Positions 18,183-27,180 of a DNA stretch of 64,000 bases are shown piece by piece. A program made the translations under genes and the position numbers. The notes below the pieces were generated by a model. The model made no database searches and had not been told where the DNA came from. It saw nothing but the letters and a program-made list of their open reading frames with translations. Origin of the DNA: Chloroflexota bacterium (GTDB lineage: Bacteria > Chloroflexota > UBA6077 > JACCZL01); contig JAUJPG010000017.1 in assembly GCA_030447245.1 (NCBI GenBank), positions 1-64,000 of the forward strand. The letters are read 5' to 3'. The first letter of the stretch is position 1; each line of letters begins with the position of its first letter.

Positions 18183-19082
18183 ATGACTAGTGCGCTGCCC
18201 GCCGACAACGTCGAGTATCTGAAAGACGCACCACCGCGAGTATTCGACGTTCACGTCCACTACCCGTGGCGACGTGACGTGGCGGGCCCGGTCCCGGCGG
18301 CCCGCCAGGTCGAAATGCTCGCGTACACCTGTAGCCGTCTCAACATTCGCAAAGTGGCGCTGCTAGGCCGTCCCGACGAGGAATCGTGGCACGCTACGCT
18401 TGAGGCCTGGCGCGCGCTCCCGGAACTGATAATCCCGCTCGCCCAGGTGATGCTCGACGAACACGATGCCGACCGGGTCGCGCGGCTCCACGATCGCGGC
18501 TTCCGTGGGCTGAAGATCACGATGCCTCGCCAGAACTACGACGCCGAGGTCTACTACCCAGTCTACGGCCAGGCCGAAGCACTAGGAATGCCGATCCTGT
18601 TTCACACCGGCATTCGCGGCGGGCCGATTGACTATCTGTTGTTCCCGCCGCGCGACGCTCTGACGGGCGAACACGTCAGTCGCGAGCACGAGGAGTTGAG
18701 CCGCGGGACGACCCAGGGCGCGGCACGGATGCAGCCGATTTTCCTGGACACCATCGCGATGGCATTCCCCAGACTGCGGATTATCGGGGCCCACCTGGGC
18801 TACGGGTTGTACGACAGCGCGGCCGCGGTCGCGAGGTGGCGACGCAACGTCAGCTTCGACATTTCGGGCGGCAAAGTGGTGCGGGGGCACATTCTGGACC
18901 GTCGCATGATCTACCGCGAGGTTCGCCCCCACAAGCTGCTATTCGGATCGGACTGCGACGTCGCGCACATGAGCCGCGAGGTGACCGCCTGGATGGATGC
19001 TTTCGATGCCATAGGGATGTCGGCCGAGGATCAGGACAAAATCTTCTACCGCAACGGGGCGGCAATCTTCGGCTTCCAGTGA
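18183..19082 (+). CDS. Amidohydrolase-2 family metal-dependent hydrolase (TIM barrel)
   Basis: 299 residues. The metal-binding start is FDVHVHYPW (HxH at about residues 24-26); the next ligands fit LFHTGIRGG and IIGAHLGYG, and the Asp near the end is in FGSDCDVAHM. This is the amidohydrolase-related (PF04909) pattern found in decarboxylases and lactonases of aromatic or dicarboxylic acid pathways. It is sandwiched between a hypothetical protein and an AMP-forming acyl-CoA ligase, 22 nt before the latter, so a role in catabolism of an acid or lactone is likely. Confidence 0.85.
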   Translation: MTSALPADNVEYLKDAPPRVFDVHVHYPWRRDVAGPVPAARQVEMLAYTCSRLNIRKVALLGRPDEESWHATLEAWRALPELIIPLAQVMLDEHDADRVARLHDRGFRGLKITMPRQNYDAEVYYPVYGQAEALGMPILFHTGIRGGPIDYLLFPPRDALTGEHVSREHEELSRGTTQGAARMQPIFLDTIAMAFPRLRIIGAHLGYGLYDSAAAVARWRRNVSFDISGGKVVRGHILDRRMIYREVRPHKLLFGSDCDVAHMSREVTAWMDAFDAIGMSAEDQDKIFYRNGAAIFGFQ

Positions 19083-19104
19083 ACCGCGCGGGTGCTGCGA
19101 CAGG

Positions 19105-20733
19105 GTGACCATGCCACAGATGCCCATGACCATCCGGGACGTGCTCGATCTGGCGGTTGAGCGCTCGCCCGACAAGACGTACATGATCTTCGAAGATCAC
19201 ACAATCAGCTATCGCGACCTACGAACACGGATCGATCGCGCGGCGAACGGCTTTCGCGATATGGGGATCGGGCGCGGCGATCGAGTGGCTCTGCTGTTGC
19301 CAAACGCTCCGGTCTTCCTGGAGTGCTGGCTCGGCCTGAACTCGCTTGGTGCCTCGATAGTTCCGGTCAACATAGCGTTCCGCGCGCGCGAGGCCCGCTA
19401 TGTCGTTGATCATTCGGAGTCGCGTCTGCTGATCGCCGACGCACGTTACATCGACGTAGCGCGCCAAGCCGCCGCCGAATGCCCGTGGCTGGATCTCGGT
19501 GTCCTGCCTCTCGTGCCAAACGAGTTCGAGAGGCGGTCCTACGAAGAGCTGGTCAGCGGAGCGAGCTCAGCGCCGCCGGCCGTGATGCTGAAGGAGGATG
19601 ATGAGGCCTCGGTTCTCTACACCTCGGGTACGACTGGCAATCCGAAGGGCTGTGTGGAAGAGCACAGCTACTACGTCCTCGCGGCGCGCGTGTATGTGCG
19701 AGCGCTTGGCCTGGGCGCGGACGACCGGGTGCTAACGCCCCTCCCGCTGTTCCACATGAATCCCCAGATTCTCTCGGTGATGGGCACGTTGCTCGTCGGC
19801 GGCAGTCTGGTCCTGGTCGATCGATTTCACCCGACAACGTGGTGGGACGTTGTGCGGCGCACGCGTCCGACAGTGTTCCATTACCTGGGCGTCATGCCCT
19901 CGATGTTGATGGGCCTCCCTGAACGATCCGACGATCGAGACCAGCCAAGCAGGGTTGGGGTGGGCGCAGGCATCCCGCCGGACCTGCACGAGGCCTTCGA
20001 GCGCCGCTTCAATTGCCAAATGCTCGAGGTGTTCGGCATGACGGAAGTTGGCCTGAACTTCTGCTGCTCGCCCGACACGGAGCGGCGGGTCGGAACGCGC
20101 TGCTTCTGCGGCGTCTTTCCTGAATACGAGGCGCGAGTCTTCGACCATCTGGATCGCGAGGTGGCGGCGGGTGTCCCGGGCGAGTTAGTCCTGCGCGGCT
20201 CTGACCCCGCTCGACGCCGCCTGGGGTTCATGCGCGAGTACCTGAAGAATCCGGAGGCGACCGCGGCGGCCTGGCGCAACGGCTGGTTCCACACTGGCGA
20301 CCAGGTATGGGCCGATTCGGAGGGTCGCTTCTACTTTGCCGATCGTCTGAAAGATGTAGTGCGGCGGAGCGGTGAGAACATTTCTTCGTCTGAGGTCGAG
20401 GCCGTACTTCGCGCTCACCCAGCGGTCCTGAATGCGGCAGTCATTCCGGTGCCGGACGCGATCCGCGAGGAGGAAGCCAAAGCGTACGTGATTTTGCGCG
20501 CGGGGCACACTCCGGAGAGCGATCCCCCCGAATCGCTGCTCGGCTGGTGCGACGAGCGGCTGGCGTACTTCAAGGTGCCGCGCTACCTGGAGTACCGCGA
20601 CGACTTTCCACGCACGCCGACCGAGAAGGTCCAGAAGCAGGTACTCAAGTCCGAGCGCCCAAACCTGACTGCCAAATGCTACGACCGGCTTGCCGCGCGC
20701 GGAGAGGTTGCTCCACCGGCCCCGTCGCCGTGA
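19105..20733 (+). CDS. AMP-forming acyl-CoA synthetase (ANL superfamily)
   Basis: 542 residues. Adenylates a carboxylic acid and transfers it to CoA. The P-loop YTSGTTGNPKG lies near residue 172; FGMTEVG and GWFHTGDQ (A5 and A7 motifs) follow, as do RLKDVVRRSGENISSSEVE (A8) and the C-terminal catalytic Lys region PRTPTEKVQKQ (A10). The hinge and long-tailed form resemble crotonobetaine/carnitine-CoA ligases and related caiC-like enzymes. GTG start, with an ATG two codons later. Last gene of the four-gene operon; the nearest gene beyond is convergent. Confidence 0.9.
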   Translation: MTMPQMPMTIRDVLDLAVERSPDKTYMIFEDHTISYRDLRTRIDRAANGFRDMGIGRGDRVALLLPNAPVFLECWLGLNSLGASIVPVNIAFRAREARYVVDHSESRLLIADARYIDVARQAAAECPWLDLGVLPLVPNEFERRSYEELVSGASSAPPAVMLKEDDEASVLYTSGTTGNPKGCVEEHSYYVLAARVYVRALGLGADDRVLTPLPLFHMNPQILSVMGTLLVGGSLVLVDRFHPTTWWDVVRRTRPTVFHYLGVMPSMLMGLPERSDDRDQPSRVGVGAGIPPDLHEAFERRFNCQMLEVFGMTEVGLNFCCSPDTERRVGTRCFCGVFPEYEARVFDHLDREVAAGVPGELVLRGSDPARRRLGFMREYLKNPEATAAAWRNGWFHTGDQVWADSEGRFYFADRLKDVVRRSGENISSSEVEAVLRAHPAVLNAAVIPVPDAIREEEAKAYVILRAGHTPESDPPESLLGWCDERLAYFKVPRYLEYRDDFPRTPTEKVQKQVLKSERPNLTAKCYDRLAARGEVAPPAPSP

Positions 20734-20802
20734 CCGATGGATGTCAGTCCGCGCCCACGGGCGGACACGCTATTCGAATCCGCGCACAGACTCGGTCGTT
20801 GG

Positions 20803-21606
20803 TCAGACCTGGCCGGACACCACGATCGGGCCGGTGGGTGACGGGCTCCCGCCACGCGGCTCGATCGTGATCGCCACGATGTCGCCTGGGCTGAACTGGC
20901 TCTCAAGGTGACCCAGCGCCGTTCCCTGGGCGGCGGGATCGAGTAGCCCGGCCGGGGTGGGAGGACCCCCGGCGATCACCCATGCCTGGACCGTTCTGTC
21001 CGGCGGTAGGCTCGGAAGATTCGCGGTGAGGAGGTAGGGCGGCGAGCCATCCGGAGGCCGTACCAGCGTCGCGGCGGCCCCTGGCGCCTCAGGCGTGCCG
21101 GCGAGGGTCCAACGTTCCTCGCTGCGCGCGACCGCGCTCAACGCTTGCTGTTGGGTGCGGAGAATCGCGGCTTGCTGTCGAACCTGTTCCTGTAATCGGA
21201 AATTCCAGTAACCCAGTCCGAGCGTGACTGCGAACAGGGCGGCCAGGGAGAGTGCCCACCGAGGCGCAAGGCGGGACAACGGACTGCTCGGAGCCTGCCT
21301 GAATTGCCCGTCCTGGACTGGCGCGGTGGCGGCGGGTCCCGCCGCGCTGGGCGGATTGTCGGCGGCTATGGTCAAAATGCGTTCGCGCAGGCCGGGGGAA
21401 GCCTCCCGCGGATCGAGGGCCCACGGGAGGCTGGCCGTCACCTGGCGATAGCCGCGGAGTAGCTCCTGGCATGTCGCGCAGCCAGGGAGATGCGCGAGGA
21501 ACCGCTCGCGGTCGCGCGCATCGAGGGCCCCCAGCGCGAACCCCGCGGCAAGCTCCTTGAGCTCTTCACCGTGCTCAGGTCCGGGAGAGCCAGGTGTTGA
21601 GTTCAT
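20803..21606 (-). CDS. Anti-sigma factor, RskA/anti-sigma-K type
   Basis: 267 residues. The N-terminal anti-sigma zinc-finger segment carries HLPGCATC, the HxxxCxxC motif of ZAS-type anti-sigma factors (about residues 39-46). One membrane helix near 122-140 (ALSLAALFAVTLGLGYW) is followed by a coiled stretch (QEQVRQQAAILRTQQQ) and an extracytoplasmic anti-sigma-K domain with VQAWVIAGG. It would hold the adjacent sigma factor at the membrane. Its ATG overlaps the sigma stop in an ATGA, so the two are translationally coupled. Confidence 0.9.
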   Translation of the reverse strand: MNSTPGSPGPEHGEELKELAAGFALGALDARDRERFLAHLPGCATCQELLRGYRQVTASLPWALDPREASPGLRERILTIAADNPPSAAGPAATAPVQDGQFRQAPSSPLSRLAPRWALSLAALFAVTLGLGYWNFRLQEQVRQQAAILRTQQQALSAVARSEERWTLAGTPEAPGAAATLVRPPDGSPPYLLTANLPSLPPDRTVQAWVIAGGPPTPAGLLDPAAQGTALGHLESQFSPGDIVAITIEPRGGSPSPTGPIVVSGQV

Positions 21607-22181
21607 GCCGTGCCGCCCACGTCCGGGGTCAGGTCAGAGAGGGCGATGCGTAGCTTGTCCATGGCCAGCCGCATCCGTCCTTTGACAGTTCCCAGCGGGA
21701 TCCCGGCGCTGTCCGAGATCTCCTGTTGAGTCAGTCCAGCGTAGTAGGCGAGCTCCAGCGTCTCGCGCTGCTCGCGCGGCAGCTCTGCCAGCGCTTCGAC
21801 GATGCGCTCGCGCTCGACCTCACGGTTTGCAGCCTGGAACACGTCGGCCTCACCCCGATCCGCAAGCGTGTCATCGAGTGTCGCGGTCGGCCCGAGGCCG
21901 CGTGCCCGCCGCATCCGATCGATCGCTCGATGTCGCACGATGCTCAGCATCCACCCGCGCGCGCCGCCGCGGTCTGCGCGGAATGACGCGGCGCGGCTCC
22001 AGACGGCCAGGAAGGTCTCCTGGACCACCTCCTCAGCGCCGCCCCAATCGCTGAGGACCCGAAAGGCAACCGCGAGCGCCAAGCGGTGGTGGCGTTCGTA
22101 CAGCTGTTCCAGAGCCGTGGTGTCTCCCCCTTGCAGCAGTACCAGCAACTGTTCGTCGCTGGATTCCGGGAGATCGGTCAC
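21603..22181 (-). CDS. ECF RNA polymerase sigma factor (SigK-like)
   Basis: 192 residues. Region 2 includes AVAFRVLSDWGGAEEVVQETFLAVW (split by description) and region 4 the helix-turn-helix LAYYAGLTQQEISDSAGIPLGTVKGRMRLAMDKLR, both textbook ECF features. About residues 60-75 carry GGARGWMLSIVRHRAIDRMR. It directs polymerase to stress or envelope genes and is paired with the membrane anti-sigma factor that overlaps it by 4 bp. Such pairs normally autoregulate. Confidence 0.93.
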   Translation of the reverse strand: MTDLPESSDEQLLVLLQGGDTTALEQLYERHHRLALAVAFRVLSDWGGAEEVVQETFLAVWSRAASFRADRGGARGWMLSIVRHRAIDRMRRARGLGPTATLDDTLADRGEADVFQAANREVERERIVEALAELPREQRETLELAYYAGLTQQEISDSAGIPLGTVKGRMRLAMDKLRIALSDLTPDVGGTA

Positions 22182-22253
22182 GGTCGGGATCCGAAGAGGG
22201 GTACGCGCGAGGCTCGGAAGCGGATCATGTAAGAATCGACTCCCTGCCGCGGC

Positions 22254-22712
22254 CTAGCCGCGCCGAGCCCGCCGCCGAGCGCGCGCGCCTCCAGGCGAGC
22301 CGCGCGGAAGATACCGCCGCCGGCGCCCGCGCTCGTCGTGCGCGGACAGGCGCTCAGGGTAGACACGCCGCGAATAGTACGCGGCGTAGCCGAGCAGGCC
22401 AAGTGCAAAGAGGAACCACAAGTACAACCAGATGCGCTTGGAGAGAAACGGAACCGGCTGCCAGCGGAACAGCATGATCACCAATCCCACGACGGCCAAC
22501 CACGCCGCGTAGATGGCTGCCCGCGCGGCCAGCCGCTGCTTGAAACGATGCCCGCCGAACATCGTATGTACGGCTAGGCGCACGTACAGCGAGCCGACCA
22601 GCGTACCAGCGAGGGCAGCGGCAAGGAAGACATACAGCGGGTGGTCGATCGGCTCCGTTGCATCGGCGAACCAGTGACCTGGACCAAGCCGAAGCCAGTC
22701 GGACAGATCCAT
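22254..22712 (-). CDS. Membrane protein with basic C-terminal tail, unknown function
   Basis: About 152 residues starting MDLSDWLRLGPGHWF. Three to four hydrophobic helices (PLYVFLAAALAGTLVGSLYV, AIYAAWLAVVGLVIMLF, IWLYLWFLFALGLLGYAAYY) are followed by a tail of about 20 mostly Arg/Gly residues. The tail resembles low-complexity basic termini that contact nucleic acid or lipids. An upstream ATG 11 codons earlier is less likely. No recognised family. Sits 72 bp upstream of the ECF sigma gene on the same strand. Confidence 0.65.
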   Translation of the reverse strand: MDLSDWLRLGPGHWFADATEPIDHPLYVFLAAALAGTLVGSLYVRLAVHTMFGGHRFKQRLAARAAIYAAWLAVVGLVIMLFRWQPVPFLSKRIWLYLWFLFALGLLGYAAYYSRRVYPERLSAHDERGRRRRYLPRGSPGGARARRRARRG

Positions 22713-22836
22713 GCGCCTATCATAGCGTGCGCTAGTCGTTGGCACGGCCGCGCGACACGAGCAACGGAGCGTCCAATGCCACTCATTGGGTGCCGAGTAT
22801 CCCGGCGCTGACCAGGAGAGAATGAGGGACCACGCG

Positions 22837-22845
22837 TGGTATACT
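22837..22845 (+). promoter_or_regulatory. Extended -10 promoter for yqeY
   Basis: TGGTATACT (TGn plus TATACT) lies about 76 nt before the start codon of the GatB/YqeY gene. No -35 hexamer is visible, as is usual for extended -10 promoters. The same TGGTATACT string precedes purA. Confidence 0.5.
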
Positions 22846-22921
22846 GTGCGACGACGGCGAGGACGAACAGTCGAGCCTGGCGCGTGTGGCGCGGCTCGCC
22901 CACCGACCTGCCGAGGACGAC

Positions 22922-23383
22922 ATGGACGTTCAGCAGCAATGTATGGCTGACCTTAAGCAGGCGATGCGGGCGGGCGACTATGATCGACGTGATGCAATCC
23001 GCATGCTTCTGGCGGCCTTGAAGAACGAGGAGATTGCGCGCCGTCGCCCCCTGAAAGAGTCCGAAGCAGCCGCCGTCGTCGGTCGCATTGCCAAGCGACA
23101 TCGGGAGTCAATCGATCACTTCCGGAATGCTGGCCGAGACGATCTTGTGGCGCGCGAAGAGGCGCAACTGGCTGCGCTGGCTGCGTATCTGCCTCACCTC
23201 ATGTCCGAAGCCGACGTCGAGGCTGAGGTTCGCGCGGTGATCGCTGACACGGGTGCCGCGGGACCACGAGGGCAGGGACAGGTTATGGCAGCCCTTGCGC
23301 AGCGGCTCCGGGGTCGAGCCGACCTCAAGGACGTCAACGACGTGGTCCGAAGAGTCATGGCCGGCCAGCCAACAAGCGGCTGA
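22922..23383 (+). CDS. yqeY: GatB/YqeY domain protein
   Basis: About 153 residues, the usual length of YqeY. Helical protein with the family pattern MADLKQAMRAGDYDRRDAIRMLLAALKNEE at the start, HRESIDHFRNAGRDDL in the centre and QVMAALAQRLRGRADLKDVNDVVRRVM at the end. It resembles the C-terminal tRNA-binding domain of the GatB amidotransferase subunit. The stand-alone protein's role is unsettled. GAGG lies eight bases before the ATG; an ATG 12 codons earlier has no ribosome site. It precedes the pgpH-ybeY-dgkA block, a common neighbourhood. Confidence 0.88.
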   Translation: MDVQQQCMADLKQAMRAGDYDRRDAIRMLLAALKNEEIARRRPLKESEAAAVVGRIAKRHRESIDHFRNAGRDDLVAREEAQLAALAAYLPHLMSEADVEAEVRAVIADTGAAGPRGQGQVMAALAQRLRGRADLKDVNDVVRRVMAGQPTSG

Positions 23384-23447
23384 GCGATGCTGACTTCTCG
23401 CGAGGAATTCGGCGCGGCGCCGATGACTCGGCATCGTCACAGGCGTA

Positions 23448-25610
23448 GTGAGCCGTCGAAGCGAGGTGCGCCGTAAAGCCATGGCGCGTGTGACTAGTGG
23501 GCGGACGCGGCCCGCACCGCTCACCTCCCGTGACCTCGTGCGAGTGACCGCCTTCTGGTTACTGACGTCGGTGGTGGTCTGGGCGTTGCTGTGCGTGAAC
23601 CTGTTGCCGCGAGCGTACGAAGCTCGAGAGGGCGAAGTTAACGAGGCCAACATCCGCTCTCCACGTCGACTGACCTACACCAGCCAGGTGCGAACGAGGG
23701 AAGAGCGGGAGCGAGCGGCCAGCGCCGCCCTGCCTGCCCTTGAGATCGACCGGGACACGGTCCAGCGACAGCGGACCGCGCTCAACAATCTCCTCCAGGG
23801 CATCTCGGCGGCTCGCAATGCAAACGGGTTCACCCCTGATCAGCGCAAGGCCGAGCTGGGCCAACTCGGGCTTGCAGAGTCCGCCGCGGTGCGTCTGGCC
23901 GCGATCGACGACGCCCGCTGGTACCTGGTCTCCAGCGAGAGTCAGCGGTTACTCTGGGACGCCCTGAAGGATCGGCTACCCGATACCCGGATTCCCGAAG
24001 TGGTTCGTGACCTTCCGTTCCGAGCGAGCGAGCAGCTCACCGAGGCCGAGCGCGCACTGGCAGTAGAGTTGGCCGGCCGCTTTATCGTCGGGAACTTGAT
24101 CGCCAACGAGGAGTCCACCGCGCGCTTGCGGCGTGATGCGGAGGCGAGCGCCGCGCCGGTCCAGGTGACCGTCGAGAAGGGCGAGATCGTTCTCCGCGAG
24201 GGTCAGGTAATTACCGAGTCGGATCTGGAGAAACTGGAGCTGCTCGGACTTCGCAACCCGAGTGCCGATTGGCGGCAGATCGGGGCCGCCGCGCTCTTCG
24301 CGGCGATTGCCGTTGGCCTGGTCTCGTTGTACCTGCTCGCCTTCCAGCCGGCGCTCCTGGCGCGAGATCGACCCCTGGCGTTGTTGGGCGTGCTGATCGT
24401 GGCGACCGTGCTCGCGGCGAAGCTGGTGATTCCGGCGCGCCCGCTGTGGGTTTACGTCTTTCCACTCCCCGCGGTGGCGATGCTGGTCGCGAGCCTGCTC
24501 GATGGTCGGCTAGCCATCGTCATGACCGCGTCACTGGCCATCCTGGTCGCCTTCATCGCCGGCGGCTCGTTCGAAGTTGCCACGCTCGGTCTAGCAACGA
24601 GCGTGGTGGCATCGATGGCGGTATGGCGTCGCGAGCGATTGGGCGCGTTCTATGTGGCGGGCGCCGCCGTAGCGCTCGTGCAAGCGGCGGTGGTGCTGGC
24701 GTTCCATCTAGCCCAGCGAGCTGACGACTGGCAGCTCCTCATGGTCGTCCTGGCGGAAAGCCTGTTCAATGGGCTCATCTCGGCGTTTCTGGCCGCGGGC
24801 GCCACGATCCTCCTTGGTCGCCTGTTCGGCATCACCACGACCATGCAGCTCCTCGAGCTGGCGAATCCCACCCAGCCGCTTCTGCGCCGGCTGCTCATGG
24901 AGGCACCGGGGACCTACCACCACAGCATCATGGTCGGGAACCTGGCCGAGCGGGCCGCCGAGGAGGTCGGCGCCGATCCGTTGCTCGTGCGGGTCGGCGC
25001 GTATTACCACGACATCGGCAAGCTCCGACGTCCGTACTTCTTCGTGGAGAATCAGGCGGGGGGGGAGAACGTGCACGAGACTCTGGAGCCCGACGTAAGC
25101 GCTGAGATCATCCGCGCCCACGTCACCGACGGCGTCGCGCTGTGTGAGCAATACGGCGTCCCGACTCTGGTGCGGGACCTCCTGCCCCAGCACCATGGCA
25201 CGCGGCTCGTGAGCTTCTTCTACCACCAGGCCCAGGACGCCGCTACGCAGCGGGGGGAGCCGGAGCCGGACGCGGCCCGCTTCACCTACCCTGGCCCACG
25301 ACCGCGGTCGAAGGAAGGGGCAATCCTTATGCTCGCGGACACGGTCGAGGCCGCGTCGCGGGCGAGCCGGGATCACTCGGCTGAAGCCATTGGCGGGCTC
25401 GTCGACCGTCTGGTGATGCAGCGAGTGTCCGAAGGAGAGCTCGACGACTGCGATCTGACTCTGCGTGACGTGCACCGGATCAAGGACGCATTCCGTGCCA
25501 TCCTCATCGGCATGTACCATCCGCGGATCGAATATCCCGAGCGGGCGCAATCAGCCGCTCCGCGGAGGCCGCAAGAGCTGCCGGCCCCGGCTGGTGAGGT
25601 CGCTCACTGA
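23448..25610 (+). CDS. pgpH: 7TM-HD cyclic-di-AMP phosphodiesterase, PgpH family
   Basis: 720 residues. One N-terminal membrane anchor (about 35-55) leads to an extracellular 7TMR-HDED domain with EGEVNEANIRSPRRLTY and VTVEKGEIVLREGQVIT; then come 7-8 membrane helices (about 275-465) and a cytoplasmic HD domain. The HD motif is complete: H in GTYHHSIMVGNL, HD in YYHDIGKLRRPYFF, H-H in LLPQHHGTRL, D in LADTVEAASR. In Firmicutes such proteins hydrolyse the second messenger c-di-AMP. GTG start; a later ATG at residue 12 is possible. Followed 1 nt later by ybeY. Confidence 0.93.
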   Translation: MSRRSEVRRKAMARVTSGRTRPAPLTSRDLVRVTAFWLLTSVVVWALLCVNLLPRAYEAREGEVNEANIRSPRRLTYTSQVRTREERERAASAALPALEIDRDTVQRQRTALNNLLQGISAARNANGFTPDQRKAELGQLGLAESAAVRLAAIDDARWYLVSSESQRLLWDALKDRLPDTRIPEVVRDLPFRASEQLTEAERALAVELAGRFIVGNLIANEESTARLRRDAEASAAPVQVTVEKGEIVLREGQVITESDLEKLELLGLRNPSADWRQIGAAALFAAIAVGLVSLYLLAFQPALLARDRPLALLGVLIVATVLAAKLVIPARPLWVYVFPLPAVAMLVASLLDGRLAIVMTASLAILVAFIAGGSFEVATLGLATSVVASMAVWRRERLGAFYVAGAAVALVQAAVVLAFHLAQRADDWQLLMVVLAESLFNGLISAFLAAGATILLGRLFGITTTMQLLELANPTQPLLRRLLMEAPGTYHHSIMVGNLAERAAEEVGADPLLVRVGAYYHDIGKLRRPYFFVENQAGGENVHETLEPDVSAEIIRAHVTDGVALCEQYGVPTLVRDLLPQHHGTRLVSFFYHQAQDAATQRGEPEPDAARFTYPGPRPRSKEGAILMLADTVEAASRASRDHSAEAIGGLVDRLVMQRVSEGELDDCDLTLRDVHRIKDAFRAILIGMYHPRIEYPERAQSAAPRRPQELPAPAGEVAH

Positions 25611-25611
25611 C

Positions 25612-26136
25612 GTGGTGTGCAGCAGCGACCGCGCGTCGCCGCCGAGGGTGCGGGTCGACACTCGCCGGGTGCCAGCGGCCCGGCTCGACCGCAAAGTGCT
25701 GCGCCGCCTCTGCACGGCGCTCGTCCGGGGCGAGGGTGTCGAAGAACCATGTGCGCTAAACGTCACGCTCGTGGGCGACGCCGAGATCGCCCGCCTGAAC
25801 GCGCGACATCGGGGAATTGACGGACCTACCGACGTTCTCTCATTTCCGCTCCACCCCCCGAGCACAGGTACGGAGCGTGACGGTGGATCACCGATTCAGG
25901 TGTTCGTCTCGCCTCCAGGATGCCCCCGAGAGTTGGGTGACGTGGTGGTGTCGTACCCTCGGGCGGTGGCCCAAGCTAAAGAGTATGGCCACGCGCCCGA
26001 GCGTGAGATCGCCTACTTGATTAGCCACGGGCTGTTGCATATTCTCGGACACGATCACGAGACCGACGACGGAAGGGCGCTGATGCGCGAACGCGAGGAG
26101 GCGGCCCTGGCACAGGTTGGGCTCGCCCGAACATGA
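25612..26136 (+). CDS. ybeY: Endoribonuclease YbeY (rRNA maturation)
   Basis: About 174 residues. The zinc-binding signature SHGLLHILGHDH (HGxLHxxGHDH) is intact near the C-terminus, and the preceding NARHRGIDGPTDVLSFPL is the conserved substrate-cleft segment. YbeY processes 16S rRNA ends and takes part in ribosome quality control. Two tandem GTGs mark the start, one nucleotide beyond the pgpH stop. An ATGA overlap couples it to dgkA. Classic pgpH-ybeY-dgkA order. Confidence 0.94.
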   Translation: MVCSSDRASPPRVRVDTRRVPAARLDRKVLRRLCTALVRGEGVEEPCALNVTLVGDAEIARLNARHRGIDGPTDVLSFPLHPPSTGTERDGGSPIQVFVSPPGCPRELGDVVVSYPRAVAQAKEYGHAPEREIAYLISHGLLHILGHDHETDDGRALMREREEAALAQVGLART

Positions 26137-26510
26137 ACGTGCGGCCCCTCACTCGAATCGTGCGAAGCTTCCGTTTCGCGGGCGAGGGCGTCACCTACCT
26201 ATTGCGCACGCAGCCGAACTTCTGGGTGCACTGTCTGGCCGCGGCGGTGGTGATAGTGTTCGCCATGGCGCTCGGGGCGCCGGCTGCGGAAGCGGGAGTA
26301 TTGATCTTGGCGATCGGACTAGTGCTGGCCTGTGAAGCCTTCAACAGCGCGATCGAGGCCGTGGTAGATCTGGCGAGCCCAGACTACGACCCGCTTGCGA
26401 AGATCGCGAAGGACACCGCGGCGGCGGCCGTACTCCTCGTGGCATTCGCGGCGGCCATGGTCGGATTGCTGGTACTCGGTCCGAGACTGCTCGTGCGCCT
26501 GGTTCCGTAA
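26133..26510 (+). CDS. dgkA: Diacylglycerol/undecaprenol kinase family protein
   Basis: 125 residues, three membrane helices (about 32-52, 55-75, 96-118). The catalytic signature is CEAFNSAIEAVVDL, with the Glu and Asn that define the family, and the following PDYDPLAKIAKDTAAAAVLL. Gram-positive-type members phosphorylate undecaprenol and recycle the cell-wall lipid carrier. Starts at the ATGA overlapping ybeY, so it is the third gene of the operon. Confidence 0.93.
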   Translation: MNVRPLTRIVRSFRFAGEGVTYLLRTQPNFWVHCLAAAVVIVFAMALGAPAAEAGVLILAIGLVLACEAFNSAIEAVVDLASPDYDPLAKIAKDTAAAAVLLVAFAAAMVGLLVLGPRLLVRLVP

Positions 26511-26532
26511 CAGAGCGGGCACTGCTTACGCG

Positions 26533-26943
26533 TCAGCCCCGCCGATCGCGGCGTGTCGCCTCAGCGCGGCTTCCGATCCAGCCGTTGGCGAGGCTGACAA
26601 GGCCGCCCATCGCTACGTTGAGCGCGAGTACGCTTATGATCTCTCTGGTGGTCGCCCTCTCGCCATCCGTAGATGGGACGGCAAAGCCGACCGCAACTGC
26701 CACCAGCCCCGCGATGCTGCCGGCCAATACTCCGGCTTCCGCGGCGCTGCGGGCGAGGCCAGTTCCTCTTCCCACGCGAAATCCCAGGATAGAGAAGAGC
26801 ACGATGTTTGCAATCTGGTCCGCTGCGCTGACGTACTGGGCTGCCTCGCTATCCGCCCCGATGCCCCTCGCCGCGACGAGAGCCACTGTGTCGATGACGG
26901 AGATCACCAGTCCGACCGCTGCGGCTAGCATCATCCAGGACAT
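26533..26943 (-). CDS. Four-helix membrane protein, unknown function
   Basis: About 136 residues beginning MSWMMLAAAVGLVISV. Four hydrophobic stretches (about 4-24, 44-60, 72-92, 108-126) with short loops; the loop FRVGRGTGLARSAAEAGVLAGSIAG has the Gly-rich, Ala-rich look of small transporters or lipid-embedded proteins. Two other Met codons upstream extend the N-terminus by 18-32 mostly polar residues; none has a clear ribosome site. Convergent with dgkA, 22 bp apart. No family recognised. Confidence 0.6.
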   Translation of the reverse strand: MSWMMLAAAVGLVISVIDTVALVAARGIGADSEAAQYVSAADQIANIVLFSILGFRVGRGTGLARSAAEAGVLAGSIAGLVAVAVGFAVPSTDGERATTREIISVLALNVAMGGLVSLANGWIGSRAEATRRDRRG

Positions 26944-27180
26944 GCCAACACCGCCGATACTCCCAACGCCGTCCCGCGTAGCCAGTGACCCAGTCATCGC
27001 TGGACCGCGGCTGGGCACACACGCCGCACCCCGCGGCACCGAGCCCCCAAGAACGACGGGCAGTAGCTGGGGGCTGGATCCGCGCGACGGCGCTCGCCCC
27101 TACTCCACGTTGATTCCAAGGTTCAAGTGAGACTCACGTGGTCAATTCCCGGGCCATCCGGACCCCGGCCAGGCTATGGT

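Noticed and set aside
20765-20790. tRNA-like TPsiC loop (attcgaatcc)
   Set aside because: No stem partners and no room for a cloverleaf in the 69-bp gap.
24708-25550. 280-codon minus-strand frame
   Set aside because: Antisense to the HD domain of pgpH.
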